Assembly (NCBI RefSeq): GCF_029952955.1
Contig: NZ_JASATX010000001.1
Coordinates: forward strand, 806,001 to 870,000
Length of the DNA stretch: 64,000 nucleotides
Direction: 5' to 3'
DNA from: Ruicaihuangia caeni
Lineage (GTDB): Bacteria > Actinomycetota > Actinomycetes > Actinomycetales > Microbacteriaceae
The number at the start of each line of letters is the position of its first letter. Position 1 is the first letter of the stretch. The notes below the pieces were generated by a model. The model saw only the letters and a program-made list of their open reading frames with translations. It searched no databases and was not told the DNA's origin. This document shows positions 42,207 to 50,574 of the stretch, piece by piece. Position numbers and translations under genes: made by a program.

Positions 42207-43840
42207 CCCCGCCCCATCAGCGGCTGGTATGCGTTGGCTGTGTCAACGAATGCGTTCACCAGTGCTGCGATCGATGGTCCAGCGCTGCCTTCCGGAAGCT
42301 CGACTGTCCAGTGGCAGACGACGAGGTTCAGGTCGCGACCGCAAACCCGAAACTCGGTGCGGTCGCGGAAGGCCAGCCCGGTCTCGAGCACCTCGATCCC
42401 GCCCTCGTACGTGAACACATCCTGCACATCGACAACAGGAGTCAGTGTCTCTCCTTTCGAGGTGGTCTCGAACCCGGCTTCGCACGAGGCCGGCGCGAGT
42501 GCGCGGAGCGCGCCGGCCGCGATCTCTGGCGTGGGGTAGATGCGTCCGTATGAGGTGACGGAGCCGTCGTAGCCGTTCCAGGCATATCCGCCGTACACCG
42601 AGCTGCCGCTCGCCGCTGCGTTGACCCCGGTGCCGTTCGTGCCGGGTGAGTACCACAGCAGAGGCGCGCATTCAGCAGCGCTGGCTGTGGTCTCAGCCGG
42701 GGTGACTTCGGTGACGCCCCAATCGGAGGGAGCCGAGATGTCAGTCGATGCGGGCGACATCGAGCGAAGTGCATCCTCGTCGAGCACGAACAATGCGACC
42801 TCGCCCTCGGTGAACAGGGCGCCGGCGCTGGCGGTGAGCTCACCGGGCTCAGGCGGTGGGGGAGGCCCTCCCAAGATGATCGGCACCGTGATCGCCGCTG
42901 CCGCGAGTGCGAGGGCCCCCGCGACCACGGCGGGCCAGGGCGTCCGCAGCCACATCGGCCACCCACGGGCGCCGGGCGCGGATGGAGCCGAAGCGGGTCG
43001 GGGGGCACGCCGGGTAATCGGGCCCGCGGGCGCCTCGAGGCCTGTTGCCGGTGCGCCGTTCGGAGGCGCGAGCAGGGCGAGCTGCTCGAGCGACGGCCGA
43101 AACCCCTGTGGAACAGGCTGATGATTCCTTGGCACAGGCTGATGATGCTGTGGAGCAGGCGGCTGCAGGAGACTGCGGGTGGGTGCTGATTGGGGAGGCG
43201 CGAGCGCAGCGAGTGCCGGATCGGTCGGCGCGGGTGCGACGAGCACGCTGCCCTCCACGCCGACTGTTCGCGATTCGTCGAACTCGGGACCGAGCACCGT
43301 CTGCGGCATCGCTCCGCTGTCGGCCGTCGCATCCGCACCGGCGCCGGCTGCGCCCGTGCTGCTCGCCGATGCCGACGCGGCCGCGCAGTTTGTGACATCG
43401 CGGTCTGCGACATCCTCGGCGGCGGGTTCCGACTGCGAGAGCTGGTCGCTGACCTCCTCGGTCATCTGCGCGGTGGCCGAGGCGTTGAACGCCGTCGCCC
43501 AGCTGTGCGCGGCCAGCGCGGCATCGCGCAGCGAGAGCCCCGCCTGCACCAGTTGGTCGAACCAGGCGCGGATCTCATCGGGTGTGGCTGCGACAGCCGG
43601 ATCGGAGTCTCGGATGCTGGAGGCCACGCCCAAGGCCGAGGCGGTGACGATCGCATCGATGCGCGCGCGCAGCGCTGCGTCGCTCTCCACCGTCGCTGAA
43701 GCGGTGCCCACGGTGTCGGCGAGCACCGCCCGGAGCCGCTCCGGGCGGTCGACGATGCGGCGTCCGAACTGCGCGACGACCTCGACGAGCACGCCGTCGA
43801 AGTCAGGATCGTCGAACGGGGGTCTCGGTCGCTCGGACAT
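42203..43840 (-). CDS. Single-pass membrane protein with proline-rich linker and sensor-like ectodomain
   Basis: 545 residues. A helical cytoplasmic domain (about 1-150) is followed by an alanine, proline and glutamine-rich linker (about 150-300) with the near-repeat NHQPVP/HHQPVP, one membrane helix (about 302-323), and an ectodomain. The ectodomain has four cysteines (AECAPLLWY, ASCEAGF, and VCGRDLNLVVCHW) in an order compatible with the PknH sensor fold. It lacks a kinase domain, so it may signal through the separate kinase. It is preceded by the DUF2510 gene, six bases away, and overlaps the 261-residue sensor gene by four bases. Confidence 0.55.
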   Translation of the reverse strand: MSERPRPPFDDPDFDGVLVEVVAQFGRRIVDRPERLRAVLADTVGTASATVESDAALRARIDAIVTASALGVASSIRDSDPAVAATPDEIRAWFDQLVQAGLSLRDAALAAHSWATAFNASATAQMTEEVSDQLSQSEPAAEDVADRDVTNCAAASASASSTGAAGAGADATADSGAMPQTVLGPEFDESRTVGVEGSVLVAPAPTDPALAALAPPQSAPTRSLLQPPAPQHHQPVPRNHQPVPQGFRPSLEQLALLAPPNGAPATGLEAPAGPITRRAPRPASAPSAPGARGWPMWLRTPWPAVVAGALALAAAAITVPIILGGPPPPPEPGELTASAGALFTEGEVALFVLDEDALRSMSPASTDISAPSDWGVTEVTPAETTASAAECAPLLWYSPGTNGTGVNAAASGSSVYGGYAWNGYDGSVTSYGRIYPTPEIAAGALRALAPASCEAGFETTSKGETLTPVVDVQDVFTYEGGIEVLETGLAFRDRTEFRVCGRDLNLVVCHWTVELPEGSAGPSIAALVNAFVDTANAYQPLMGRG

Positions 43841-43846
43841 CGACCA

Positions 43847-44806
43847 TCACGCCCCACCAGGCGCGTCGCGCCGTTCAGTCGCGTCGTCGCGGACCTCGCG
43901 CGTCCAAGCGGATCCGTCCCACCAGCGCAGCGCACGCTCTTGGAGCGGATCGTCGTACCAGCCGGGGACCGGCGCGCGCGAGGCAGGATCAGGCGGAGAT
44001 AACGCGTTGGCGAGCGAAGGCGTCTTCGGAGCGGCCGGCGCGGCTGCGCCATCGGGCAAGGACGCGGGGGCTCCGTCGGGGGGAGAATCGTCGACAGGAC
44101 GAACCGAGCCTTCAGCCGAGGACACGCGGTTCACAGATGCCGGCCCCGTTGCGTCGCCTCCCGGCTGCGCGGCGGTATCCCGGCGGTCGACGAAGTACAG
44201 GCATAGCGCGAACAGCAGCAGAATGACGGCGTTCGAGTAGCTCGCGAGCTCGGGCTCTCCGGCGAAGATCGGCACACAGGCGATCAAGATGACGAAGTAC
44301 GCGAGGGGCAGCATCCGGAACCGCTGGGGGAGGCTCGTATCGCGCGACATCGCGATGCCCAGCACAACGCCGGCGGCCAGGATGATCCACGCGAGGATGC
44401 CGGTGGCGAAGAAGGCTTCGGGGATGATCAGCGTCAGCAGCCCCGACACGAGCACCGCCGCGAAGAGCGCCGCGAGCGCCCATGCCGCGATGCGCGCGAC
44501 CTTGCTGCCGGCGGTCAGCCCGCTCAGCGCGAAGATCGCCCATCCGGCGGCGACCGCGAGCGAGTCGATGATCGCGAGCACGGTGAACAGGGCAGGAGCG
44601 TCCTCCACGATCAACGTGCCGACGAAGCGGCACAGCGCAGCGATCGCGAATACGATCGCGGCGGCCTGCGCCGGGGGCCCGAGTCGCGACAGAGCGCCCG
44701 GCATTCGTATCACTCCTGGGCGCGCTTCCCTCCAGCGGGCGGGAATGGCCTCGCCAGGGGGAGCTGAGGGCGCAGAAGGAACACGGGGCAGAGCGTCATC
44801 GCTCAT
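43847..44806 (-). CDS. Six-helix membrane protein with C-terminal DUF2510 domain
   Basis: 319 residues. After a polar lead of about 40 residues, six membrane helices span roughly residues 40-205, followed by an alanine and proline-rich linker and a C-terminal DUF2510 motif (PGWYDDPLQERALRWWDGSAW). DUF2510 is a short tryptophan-rich domain common on actinobacterial membrane proteins, with unknown role. ATG 44806 has AGGAGG with a five-base gap, which rules out the longer start at 44851. It heads the minus-strand operon with the two sensor-like genes. It is the only multi-helix protein of the locus, so it could be a membrane part of the secretion apparatus, but no homology to EccD or EsaA is visible. 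Confidence 0.6.
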   Translation of the reverse strand: MSDDALPRVPSAPSAPPGEAIPARWREARPGVIRMPGALSRLGPPAQAAAIVFAIAALCRFVGTLIVEDAPALFTVLAIIDSLAVAAGWAIFALSGLTAGSKVARIAAWALAALFAAVLVSGLLTLIIPEAFFATGILAWIILAAGVVLGIAMSRDTSLPQRFRMLPLAYFVILIACVPIFAGEPELASYSNAVILLLFALCLYFVDRRDTAAQPGGDATGPASVNRVSSAEGSVRPVDDSPPDGAPASLPDGAAAPAAPKTPSLANALSPPDPASRAPVPGWYDDPLQERALRWWDGSAWTREVRDDATERRDAPGGA

Positions 44807-44936
44807 CGCGGCCTCCTCATCGGGTATGCAAAGGCCTGTTCGGGTGCTCACAGCATAGGACCAGGCGCCCCGAGAGGCGAGAGTCGATCACTGTTGCTTC
44901 AGCGGCACTTCAACGCCCCTTCAGGTCAGCGGTGAC

Positions 44937-44966
44937 TTGAGACAGCAAGGCCCGAGACGATAGGCT
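44937..44966 (+). promoter_or_regulatory. rpsA promoter
   Basis: TTGAGA (44937-44942), an 18-base gap and TAGGCT (44961-44966) form a good sigma-70-type promoter. The leader to ATG 45069 would be about 95 bases with a GGAG site near the end. A leader this long leaves room for translational feedback, though no structure was defined. Confidence 0.65.
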
Positions 44967-45068
44967 GAGGAGTCGCTTTGTGCGCACTTTCACTACCCAC
45001 CCGCCGTTGTCGTCTCGACAGATGAGGTTCAACGGCCCGATAAATGTCCACTACGGAGCACTAACTAC

Positions 45069-46517
45069 ATGACAACCGCAACGACCAAGGCGCCCAAGCA
45101 GGTCGCGATCAACGACATCGGATCTGCTGATGACTTCCTCGCCGAGGTCGAGAAGACTCTGAAGTTCTTCAATGACGGCGACCTCATCGAGGGCACCGTC
45201 GTCAAGATCGACCGTGACGAGGTGCTCCTCGACGTCGGTTACAAGACCGAGGGTGTCATCCCCTCCCGCGAACTCTCCATCAAGCACGACGTCGACCCGA
45301 ACGAGGTCGTCAAGGTCGGCGACACGGTCGAAGCCCTCGTCCTCCAGAAGGAAGACAAGGAAGGCCGCCTCATCCTGTCGAAGAAGCGCGCTCAGTACGA
45401 GCGTGCCTGGGGCGATGTGGAGAAGATCAAGGAAGCCGACGGCGTCGTGACCGGCCAGGTCATCGAGGTCGTCAAGGGCGGCCTGATCGTCGACATCGGC
45501 CTGCGCGGCTTCCTCCCCGCCTCGCTCATCGAACTGCGCCGCGTGCGCGACCTGACGCCGTACCTGGGCCAGGAGCTCGAGGCGAAGATCCTGGAGCTCG
45601 ACAAGAACCGCAACAACGTGGTGCTGTCGCGCCGTGCGCTCCTCGAGCAGACGCAGAGCGAGAGCCGCACGAACTTCCTCAACAACCTGCACAAGGGCCA
45701 GGTCCGCAAGGGCGTCGTCTCGTCGATCGTCAACTTCGGTGCGTTCGTCGACCTCGGCGGCGTGGACGGTCTCGTGCACGTCTCCGAGCTCAGCTGGAAG
45801 CACATCGAGCACGCCAGCGAGGTCGTCGAGGTGGGCCAGGAGGTCACCGTCGAGATCCTCGAGGTCGACCTCGACCGCGAGCGCGTGTCGCTCTCGCTGA
45901 AGGCGACTCAGGAAGACCCGTGGCAGGTGTTCGCCCGCACCCACGCGATCGGCCAGGTCGCGCCGGGCAAGGTCACGAAGCTCGTGCCCTTCGGTGCGTT
46001 CGTTCGCGTCGCCGACGGCATCGAGGGCCTCGTGCACATCTCCGAGCTCTCCTCGAAGCACGTCGAGCTCGCGGAGCAGGTCGTCTCGGTGGGTGAAGAG
46101 GTCTTTGTGAAGATCATCGACATCGACCTCGACCGCCGCCGCATCTCGCTCAGCCTCAAGCAGGCCAACGAGGGCGTCGACCCCGAGGGCACCGAGTTCG
46201 ACCCGGCGCTCTACGGCATGCTCACCGAGTACGACGAGCAGGGCAACTACAAGTTCCCCGAGGGCTTCGACCCGGAGACGAACGAGTGGAAGGAAGGCTT
46301 CGAGACCCAGCGCGAGAAGTGGGAGCAGGAATACGCTGCCGCCCAGGCTCGCTGGGAGGCCCACAAGAAGCAGGTCGCGGCCGCCATGGCTGCCGAGGCC
46401 GACTTCGGCGGTGCGGCTGCAAGCGGTTCGTTCACGAGCGAGTCGGCTGGCGCCGGCACGCTCGCCGACGACGAGTCGCTGGCCGCGCTTCGCGAGAAGC
46501 TCTCCAGCAACAGCTGA
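45069..46517 (+). CDS. rpsA: 30S ribosomal protein S1
   Basis: 482 residues with four S1 RNA-binding domains starting near residues 37 (DLIEGTVVKIDRDEVLLDVG), 124, 211 and 295. The third and fourth are the most canonical (GVVSSIVNFGAFVDLGG). The acidic, tyrosine-containing tail of about 110 residues is typical of actinobacteria. It recruits mRNA to the small ribosomal subunit. Codon choice is strongly biased, as expected for a highly expressed gene. It has its own promoter and terminator. rpsA is normally followed by coaE in related genomes; here about 7 kb of accessory genes lie in between. Confidence 0.97.
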   Translation: MTTATTKAPKQVAINDIGSADDFLAEVEKTLKFFNDGDLIEGTVVKIDRDEVLLDVGYKTEGVIPSRELSIKHDVDPNEVVKVGDTVEALVLQKEDKEGRLILSKKRAQYERAWGDVEKIKEADGVVTGQVIEVVKGGLIVDIGLRGFLPASLIELRRVRDLTPYLGQELEAKILELDKNRNNVVLSRRALLEQTQSESRTNFLNNLHKGQVRKGVVSSIVNFGAFVDLGGVDGLVHVSELSWKHIEHASEVVEVGQEVTVEILEVDLDRERVSLSLKATQEDPWQVFARTHAIGQVAPGKVTKLVPFGAFVRVADGIEGLVHISELSSKHVELAEQVVSVGEEVFVKIIDIDLDRRRISLSLKQANEGVDPEGTEFDPALYGMLTEYDEQGNYKFPEGFDPETNEWKEGFETQREKWEQEYAAAQARWEAHKKQVAAAMAAEADFGGAAASGSFTSESAGAGTLADDESLAALREKLSSNS

Positions 46518-46533
46518 GCCTAGACGTTCAGTG

Positions 46534-46567
46534 AAGCGGCCGGTCCCCCCACGGGGGCCGGCCGCTT
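46534..46567 (+). terminator. rpsA terminator hairpin
   Basis: A ten-base perfect arm (AAGCGGCCGG) plus five further G-C pairs with one bulged T and a very short loop, 16 bases after the rpsA stop, followed by CTGTTC. This is the strongest intrinsic-type terminator in the window. Confidence 0.8.
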
Positions 46568-46638
46568 CTGTTCGAGGGCACGGGTCGTGGCGGCGCCTGT
46601 CCATCGCGCCTCGACGCGGATGGCAGACTGTCGGAATC

Positions 46639-47271
46639 ATGAGCACCTCAGCAAGGAGGCCGGGCCGGCCGCAACGTGGCACCCGCACCATCGACCGCGA
46701 GATGATCGGCGAGGCGACGGTGCGCGTGCTGAGCACCCTCGGCGCCGGGGAACTCTCGATGTCGAAGATCGCGGCGGAGCTCGGGGTGCGCTCGCAGAGC
46801 CTGTATCACCACGTGAGCACGCTCTCCGACGCGGTGAACGCTGCCCGGAGCGTGCTGTGTGCGGCAGTCGACCTCCGCGTGTTCGAGACCGACGACTGGC
46901 ACGAAAGCGTCGTACGCTTCGCTGACACCTACTACTTGGCGTTCAGCCCGCTCAGGCAGGCGAGCTCTGTCTTCTTCTTGCATCGCATCACCGACCCGAC
47001 GACCCTGCGGGTGTACGAGTCGTTCCTCGCGCGGGCCGAGCGGGCAGGGCTCACCGGCGCTCCGGCACTGCAACTGCTGCTCGATGTCGAGCACAGCGTG
47101 TTCTCGCTCATCTTCGAGCAGACGTCATGGAGCACGCTCTTCTCGTCCGAGGCCATCGAACAGGGCGACTTCCCGCGACTCGAGGCCTCGCTGCCGCAGC
47201 GCGACCTCGGTTCCGATGCGATCCGCGCACGCGTTCGGAAGGTCGCGCTGAGTCTGGTCCGAGGAGTCTGA
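46639..47271 (+). CDS. TetR family transcriptional regulator
   Basis: 210 residues. After a basic arm (RRPGRPQRGTRT) comes the TetR helix-turn-helix (LSMSKIAAELGVRSQSLYHH, about residues 38-58). The C-terminal ligand domain is not assignable to a known ligand class. The frame is open upstream through the rpsA terminator, but ATG 46639 gives the usual N-terminus. It lies 85 bases upstream of the amidohydrolase gene in the same direction. A perfect 17-bp palindrome overlaps the promoter in that gap, so it is probably the local repressor of the catabolic cassette. Confidence 0.85.
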   Translation: MSTSARRPGRPQRGTRTIDREMIGEATVRVLSTLGAGELSMSKIAAELGVRSQSLYHHVSTLSDAVNAARSVLCAAVDLRVFETDDWHESVVRFADTYYLAFSPLRQASSVFFLHRITDPTTLRVYESFLARAERAGLTGAPALQLLLDVEHSVFSLIFEQTSWSTLFSSEAIEQGDFPRLEASLPQRDLGSDAIRARVRKVALSLVRGV

Positions 47272-47290
47272 GCCGCACGCCAAGGGCGCG

Positions 47291-47319
47291 TTGACAGCAT
47301 CCTTCGCCGCCTATATCTT
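47291..47319 (+). promoter_or_regulatory. Promoter of the amidohydrolase-permease cassette
   Basis: TTGACA (47291-47296), a 17-base gap and TATCTT (47314-47319). This is the closest match to the sigma-70 consensus noticed in the window, placed 38 bases before the amidohydrolase start. Confidence 0.65.
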
Positions 47320-47331
47320 CATCGTGAAGAT
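47315..47331. promoter_or_regulatory. Candidate TetR operator, 17-bp palindrome
   Basis: ATCTTCA, three bases, TGAAGAT: a perfect inverted repeat with 7-base arms. It covers the -10 region and probable transcription start of the cassette, where binding would block RNA polymerase. The TetR gene lies just upstream. No second copy was noticed before the TetR gene itself. Confidence 0.55.
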
Positions 47332-47356
47332 TATTTCCGGCGGACGAAGGAGTCCC

Positions 47357-48997
47357 GTGGTCACTCGTGACCTGGCGCTTGTGAACGCGCAGCTCATCAC
47401 CAACACCGAAGCGGACGCCGAAGCGACCGCGGTGCTCGTGACCGGCGGACGGATCGCGCTGCTCGGCCGCGACGCGCACGTGAGCGCGCGGGCGCGCGAC
47501 CTCGGCATCGAGGTGCGCGACCTCGAAGGCGCGGTGATCACCCCCGGCCTGTTCGACTCGCACACCCATCCTCATTGGGCGGCCGAACTGACCCGAGGCA
47601 TTGACTTCGGCGGAATCGACACCGTCAGCGAACTGCAGGCGGCCACCGCCGCCTACGCTGCGACACTGCCTCCGGGCGCCTGGGTCGTCGGCTGGAATCT
47701 CGAGTTCGACGCCTTCGCCGACACGGGAGTGAACGGCAGACTGTTCGACCACGCCTGCGATCGCCGGCCGTTCGCGGCCATGTTCTACGACCTGCATACG
47801 GCGATCGCCAATCCGGCGGCGCTCGCAGCGGCGGGGATCGTGAACCGTCCGCGGTTCGATGACACGTCCGAGCTGGTCGTCGACGAGGCGGGCGAACTCA
47901 CCGGAGAGCTTCGCGAGTCCACGGCGTATCGACTCGTCTTCGACGTGATCCCTCCCCTCGGGCACGACGAGGAGCGAGACCGACTTCGAGATATGTTCCG
48001 GCGCTTCACGGCGGTCGGACTCACCGGCGGCGCGATCATGGACGGCAAGCCGCGAACAGTCGACCTCATCGAAGAAATCGAAGCGCGCGGAGAGCTCGAT
48101 CAGCGACTCGTCGTGCACCACTGGCACGCCGTGCACGACGATGACGCGGCGATCACCCGCGTCATCGCAGCGAAGGATCGACGAGGGACCCTCTGGGAGA
48201 CCAACGCGGTCAAGCTGTTCAGCGACGGTGTCATCGACACCGGAACGGCGCTGCTCCACGAGGCCGATGCCTGCGGCGACGGCGAGCACGCCTTCTGGCC
48301 GGACTGGGGTCGCTTCCAAGAGGTCGTGCGCGCATATCACGACGCGGGCATGCTCATCGCGACGCACGCCGTCGGCGATCTCGCAGTGAATCAGGTGCTC
48401 GAGACGTATCGGGGCCTCGCCGAGCGCGACGGGTCGCCGGCTCACTCGATCGAGCATCTCGAGGTACTCGCCGACGAAGATCTCACGGCGCTCGCGGGAT
48501 CGGGCATCACGGCCTCCATGCAGCCGCTCCACATGCAGTGGCGCGCGCCCGATCTGAGCGACAACTGGGCGGCGCGACTCGGCACTCGCGCCGGCACCGG
48601 TTACCGAGTGCGGGCCGTGCTCGACACCGGCACGCGAGTGGTGCTCGGCTCCGACTGGCCGGTCGCGCACTACGACCCTCGCATCGGCATGGCGTGGGCA
48701 CGCGGCCGTCACGCGCCCGAATCGGCATCGGCCCACGTGTTCGAACCCGATCAGCGGCTCACCGGCGATGAAGCGCTCCGCGCCTACACGCTGTGGCCGG
48801 CACAGGCTCGGGGATACATGGATCGGGGCCTGCTCGCGCCGGGCGCGGTCGCCGATCTCACGATCTGGGGCGGTGATCCGGTCGCCGCCAGCCCCGAAGA
48901 ACTCATCGCTATCGAGATCGTCGCCACCATTGTCGACGGCCGGATCGTCCACGACTCCACCCCAGCGCCGATGGCGGCTTCCAGTTCACGCCCCTGA
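47357..48997 (+). CDS. Amidohydrolase family protein (YtcJ-like, amidohydrolase 3)
   Basis: 546-residue metal-dependent hydrolase of the amidohydrolase superfamily. The N-terminal beta-sandwich leads to the first metal motif DSHTHPHW (near residue 68). Later come LIATHAVGDLAVNQVLE and the metal aspartate region LGSDWPVAHYDPRIGMAW (near residue 430). YtcJ-type proteins hydrolyse C-N bonds of small molecules or act as imidase or formamidase-like enzymes; the substrate here is unknown. GTG 47357 has AAGGAG with a four-base gap; an earlier in-frame start at 47291 would sit on the promoter. It is first in an apparent operon with the permease and oxidases. Confidence 0.85.
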   Translation: MVTRDLALVNAQLITNTEADAEATAVLVTGGRIALLGRDAHVSARARDLGIEVRDLEGAVITPGLFDSHTHPHWAAELTRGIDFGGIDTVSELQAATAAYAATLPPGAWVVGWNLEFDAFADTGVNGRLFDHACDRRPFAAMFYDLHTAIANPAALAAAGIVNRPRFDDTSELVVDEAGELTGELRESTAYRLVFDVIPPLGHDEERDRLRDMFRRFTAVGLTGGAIMDGKPRTVDLIEEIEARGELDQRLVVHHWHAVHDDDAAITRVIAAKDRRGTLWETNAVKLFSDGVIDTGTALLHEADACGDGEHAFWPDWGRFQEVVRAYHDAGMLIATHAVGDLAVNQVLETYRGLAERDGSPAHSIEHLEVLADEDLTALAGSGITASMQPLHMQWRAPDLSDNWAARLGTRAGTGYRVRAVLDTGTRVVLGSDWPVAHYDPRIGMAWARGRHAPESASAHVFEPDQRLTGDEALRAYTLWPAQARGYMDRGLLAPGAVADLTIWGGDPVAASPEELIAIEIVATIVDGRIVHDSTPAPMAASSSRP

Positions 48998-49033
48998 CCC
49001 CTCACCACTCACCACTCACAGATTGGTACAGCG

Positions 49034-49180
49034 ATGCAACACGACGACGTGCTCACGGTGCTCGAATCCGACGAAGCGCTCCACGGGCGATTCACCGGCG
49101 GGCAGCTGCTCTCGCTCTCCGTCTTCACCCTCATCATTCCGGTCATCGCGCTCATCGCGGTGGGGAGCTCGCTCGCATGA
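49034..49180 (+). CDS. 48-residue single-helix membrane protein next to the NCS1 permease
   Basis: A short gene with ATG 49034 and a stop overlapping the permease start (ATGA, 49177-49180). The first 24 residues are polar and acidic (VLTVLESDEALHGRFTGGQL). The rest is one membrane helix (about 25-46, LSLSVFTLIIPVIALIAVG). The overlap, the intact frame and the clear helix argue for a real gene. It could be a small partner subunit of the permease. I do not recognise the family. Confidence 0.65.
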   Translation: MQHDDVLTVLESDEALHGRFTGGQLLSLSVFTLIIPVIALIAVGSSLA

Positions 49181-50574
49181 CTCGGCAGCGCGAATTCACC
49201 GACACCTCGACCATGCCGCTCACCCGCGCGGAGAAGAAATGGGGGTTCCTCGCGACGTTCGGGAACACCACCTCCGCGGCGATCGCGACGTGGAGCTTCG
49301 TCGCCGGCGCGACGGTCGCGTACTACCTCGGCACGGTCCAGGGCATCATCACGACCATGGCCGGCGTACTCATCGGGCTGTTCCTCGTGCTACTCGCGGC
49401 CCTGCCAGTCTCGCAGCGCTACGGGCTGGAAGCGGTGCGCTCGCTCCGCCCCTCGTTCGGAGTGCGCGGCAGCGTCTTCGGGGTGATCCTCGTCTTCGCG
49501 ACGCTCATCGGCTGGAACTCCGTGCTCGCCATCGTGCTCATGCAATCCGCATCGGCCACCATGCAGACCATGGGGGTGCTCCCAGATGGCGCCGCCCAGT
49601 TCGCCCAGATCGCGATCCTGGTGCTTGCAGTGGCACTCGTATTCGTCATCGTGAGCCGCGGCGCGGGCGCGCTCAGGTGGGCGGGGCCGGTCATCACCGT
49701 CGCGGTGATCCTGCTCGGGATCCTCATGCTCGTGTTCCTGCTCACGACCTTCGGCTGGGAGGCGATCGTAGCCGCGGAACCGCTCGCGCCGTTCGAGCAG
49801 TCGCACCTGAACGTGATGATCATCGTCGAACTCGGTGTCGCGAGCGGTCTGTCGTGGTGGCCGTACCTCGGAAGCATTACGCGGTACAGCCGCAGCGTTA
49901 ACTCGGCGATTGCGCCGAGCCTGCTCGGCCTCGGCGTCATCATGTCGCTCGTCTGCGGCCTCGGGGTCATGACCATGCTCATGCTCCCGGATTCGGGCGG
50001 CAACCCGGTCTTCCTGCTCGCGAACACCGGTGGGGTGTGGTTCGGCCTCGGCGGGCTGCTCTTCCTCTTCTTCGCGAACATCGGCACCATGATGGTCGGC
50101 ACCTACACGAGCGTGCTCGCGCTCAAGCAGACCCCTGGCATCGAGTCGCGCATCAGCTGGCGGGGCGCGACGGTGCTCACGCTCGTGCCCGTGCTCATCG
50201 TCTCGATCTTCTTCGGTGACGCGTTCCTCGCCTCGTACCCGACCTTCCTCGCGTTCTCCGGCGTGCTCATGGCCCCGATCTGCGGCATTCAGATCGTCGA
50301 CTATTTCGTCATCCGCAAGCAGTCGCTCGACGCGAGCGGCCTGTACTCAACCACTCGCGGCGGCAGCTACTGGTACTCGGGCGGCTTCAATATCGCCGGG
50401 TTCGCCGCGATGATCGTCGGCATGGTGGTGTTCTTCGTCGTCTTCGACCCCATCGCGTATGTGCCGCGTGACGGGTTCGGATTCCTTGGGGCCAGCATCC
50501 CGAGCGCGATCGTCTCGGGAGTCGTCTACTACCTCGCCTTCCGGGGCGTGCGGACACGGGTGCCCGCACGGTGA
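49177..50574 (+). CDS. NCS1-family permease (cytosine/purine/allantoin type)
   Basis: 465-residue transporter with about 12 membrane helices. The N-terminus LTRAEKKWGFLATFGNTTSA and the helix-1 region TWSFVAGATVAYYLG are typical of NCS1 nucleobase:cation symporters. ASGLSWWPYLGSITRYSRS is the conserved middle loop, and later LFLFFANIGTMMVGTY and PICGIQIVDYFVIRK also fit. These carriers import nucleobases, hydantoins, allantoin or related compounds with protons or sodium. The gene overlaps the small protein upstream and the FAD oxidoreductase downstream by four bases each, so the imported compound is probably the substrate of the neighbouring enzymes. Confidence 0.88.
   Translation: MTRQREFTDTSTMPLTRAEKKWGFLATFGNTTSAAIATWSFVAGATVAYYLGTVQGIITTMAGVLIGLFLVLLAALPVSQRYGLEAVRSLRPSFGVRGSVFGVILVFATLIGWNSVLAIVLMQSASATMQTMGVLPDGAAQFAQIAILVLAVALVFVIVSRGAGALRWAGPVITVAVILLGILMLVFLLTTFGWEAIVAAEPLAPFEQSHLNVMIIVELGVASGLSWWPYLGSITRYSRSVNSAIAPSLLGLGVIMSLVCGLGVMTMLMLPDSGGNPVFLLANTGGVWFGLGGLLFLFFANIGTMMVGTYTSVLALKQTPGIESRISWRGATVLTLVPVLIVSIFFGDAFLASYPTFLAFSGVLMAPICGIQIVDYFVIRKQSLDASGLYSTTRGGSYWYSGGFNIAGFAAMIVGMVVFFVVFDPIAYVPRDGFGFLGASIPSAIVSGVVYYLAFRGVRTRVPAR

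Noticed and set aside
45051-46736. A 561-codon open frame opposite rpsA
   Set aside because: Arises from the strong third-position bias of rpsA; antisense translation has no motif and crosses the rpsA terminator.
47108-48952. A 614-codon open frame opposite tetR and the amidohydrolase
   Set aside because: Crosses the promoter and operator region and both genes; composition typical of antisense shadows.
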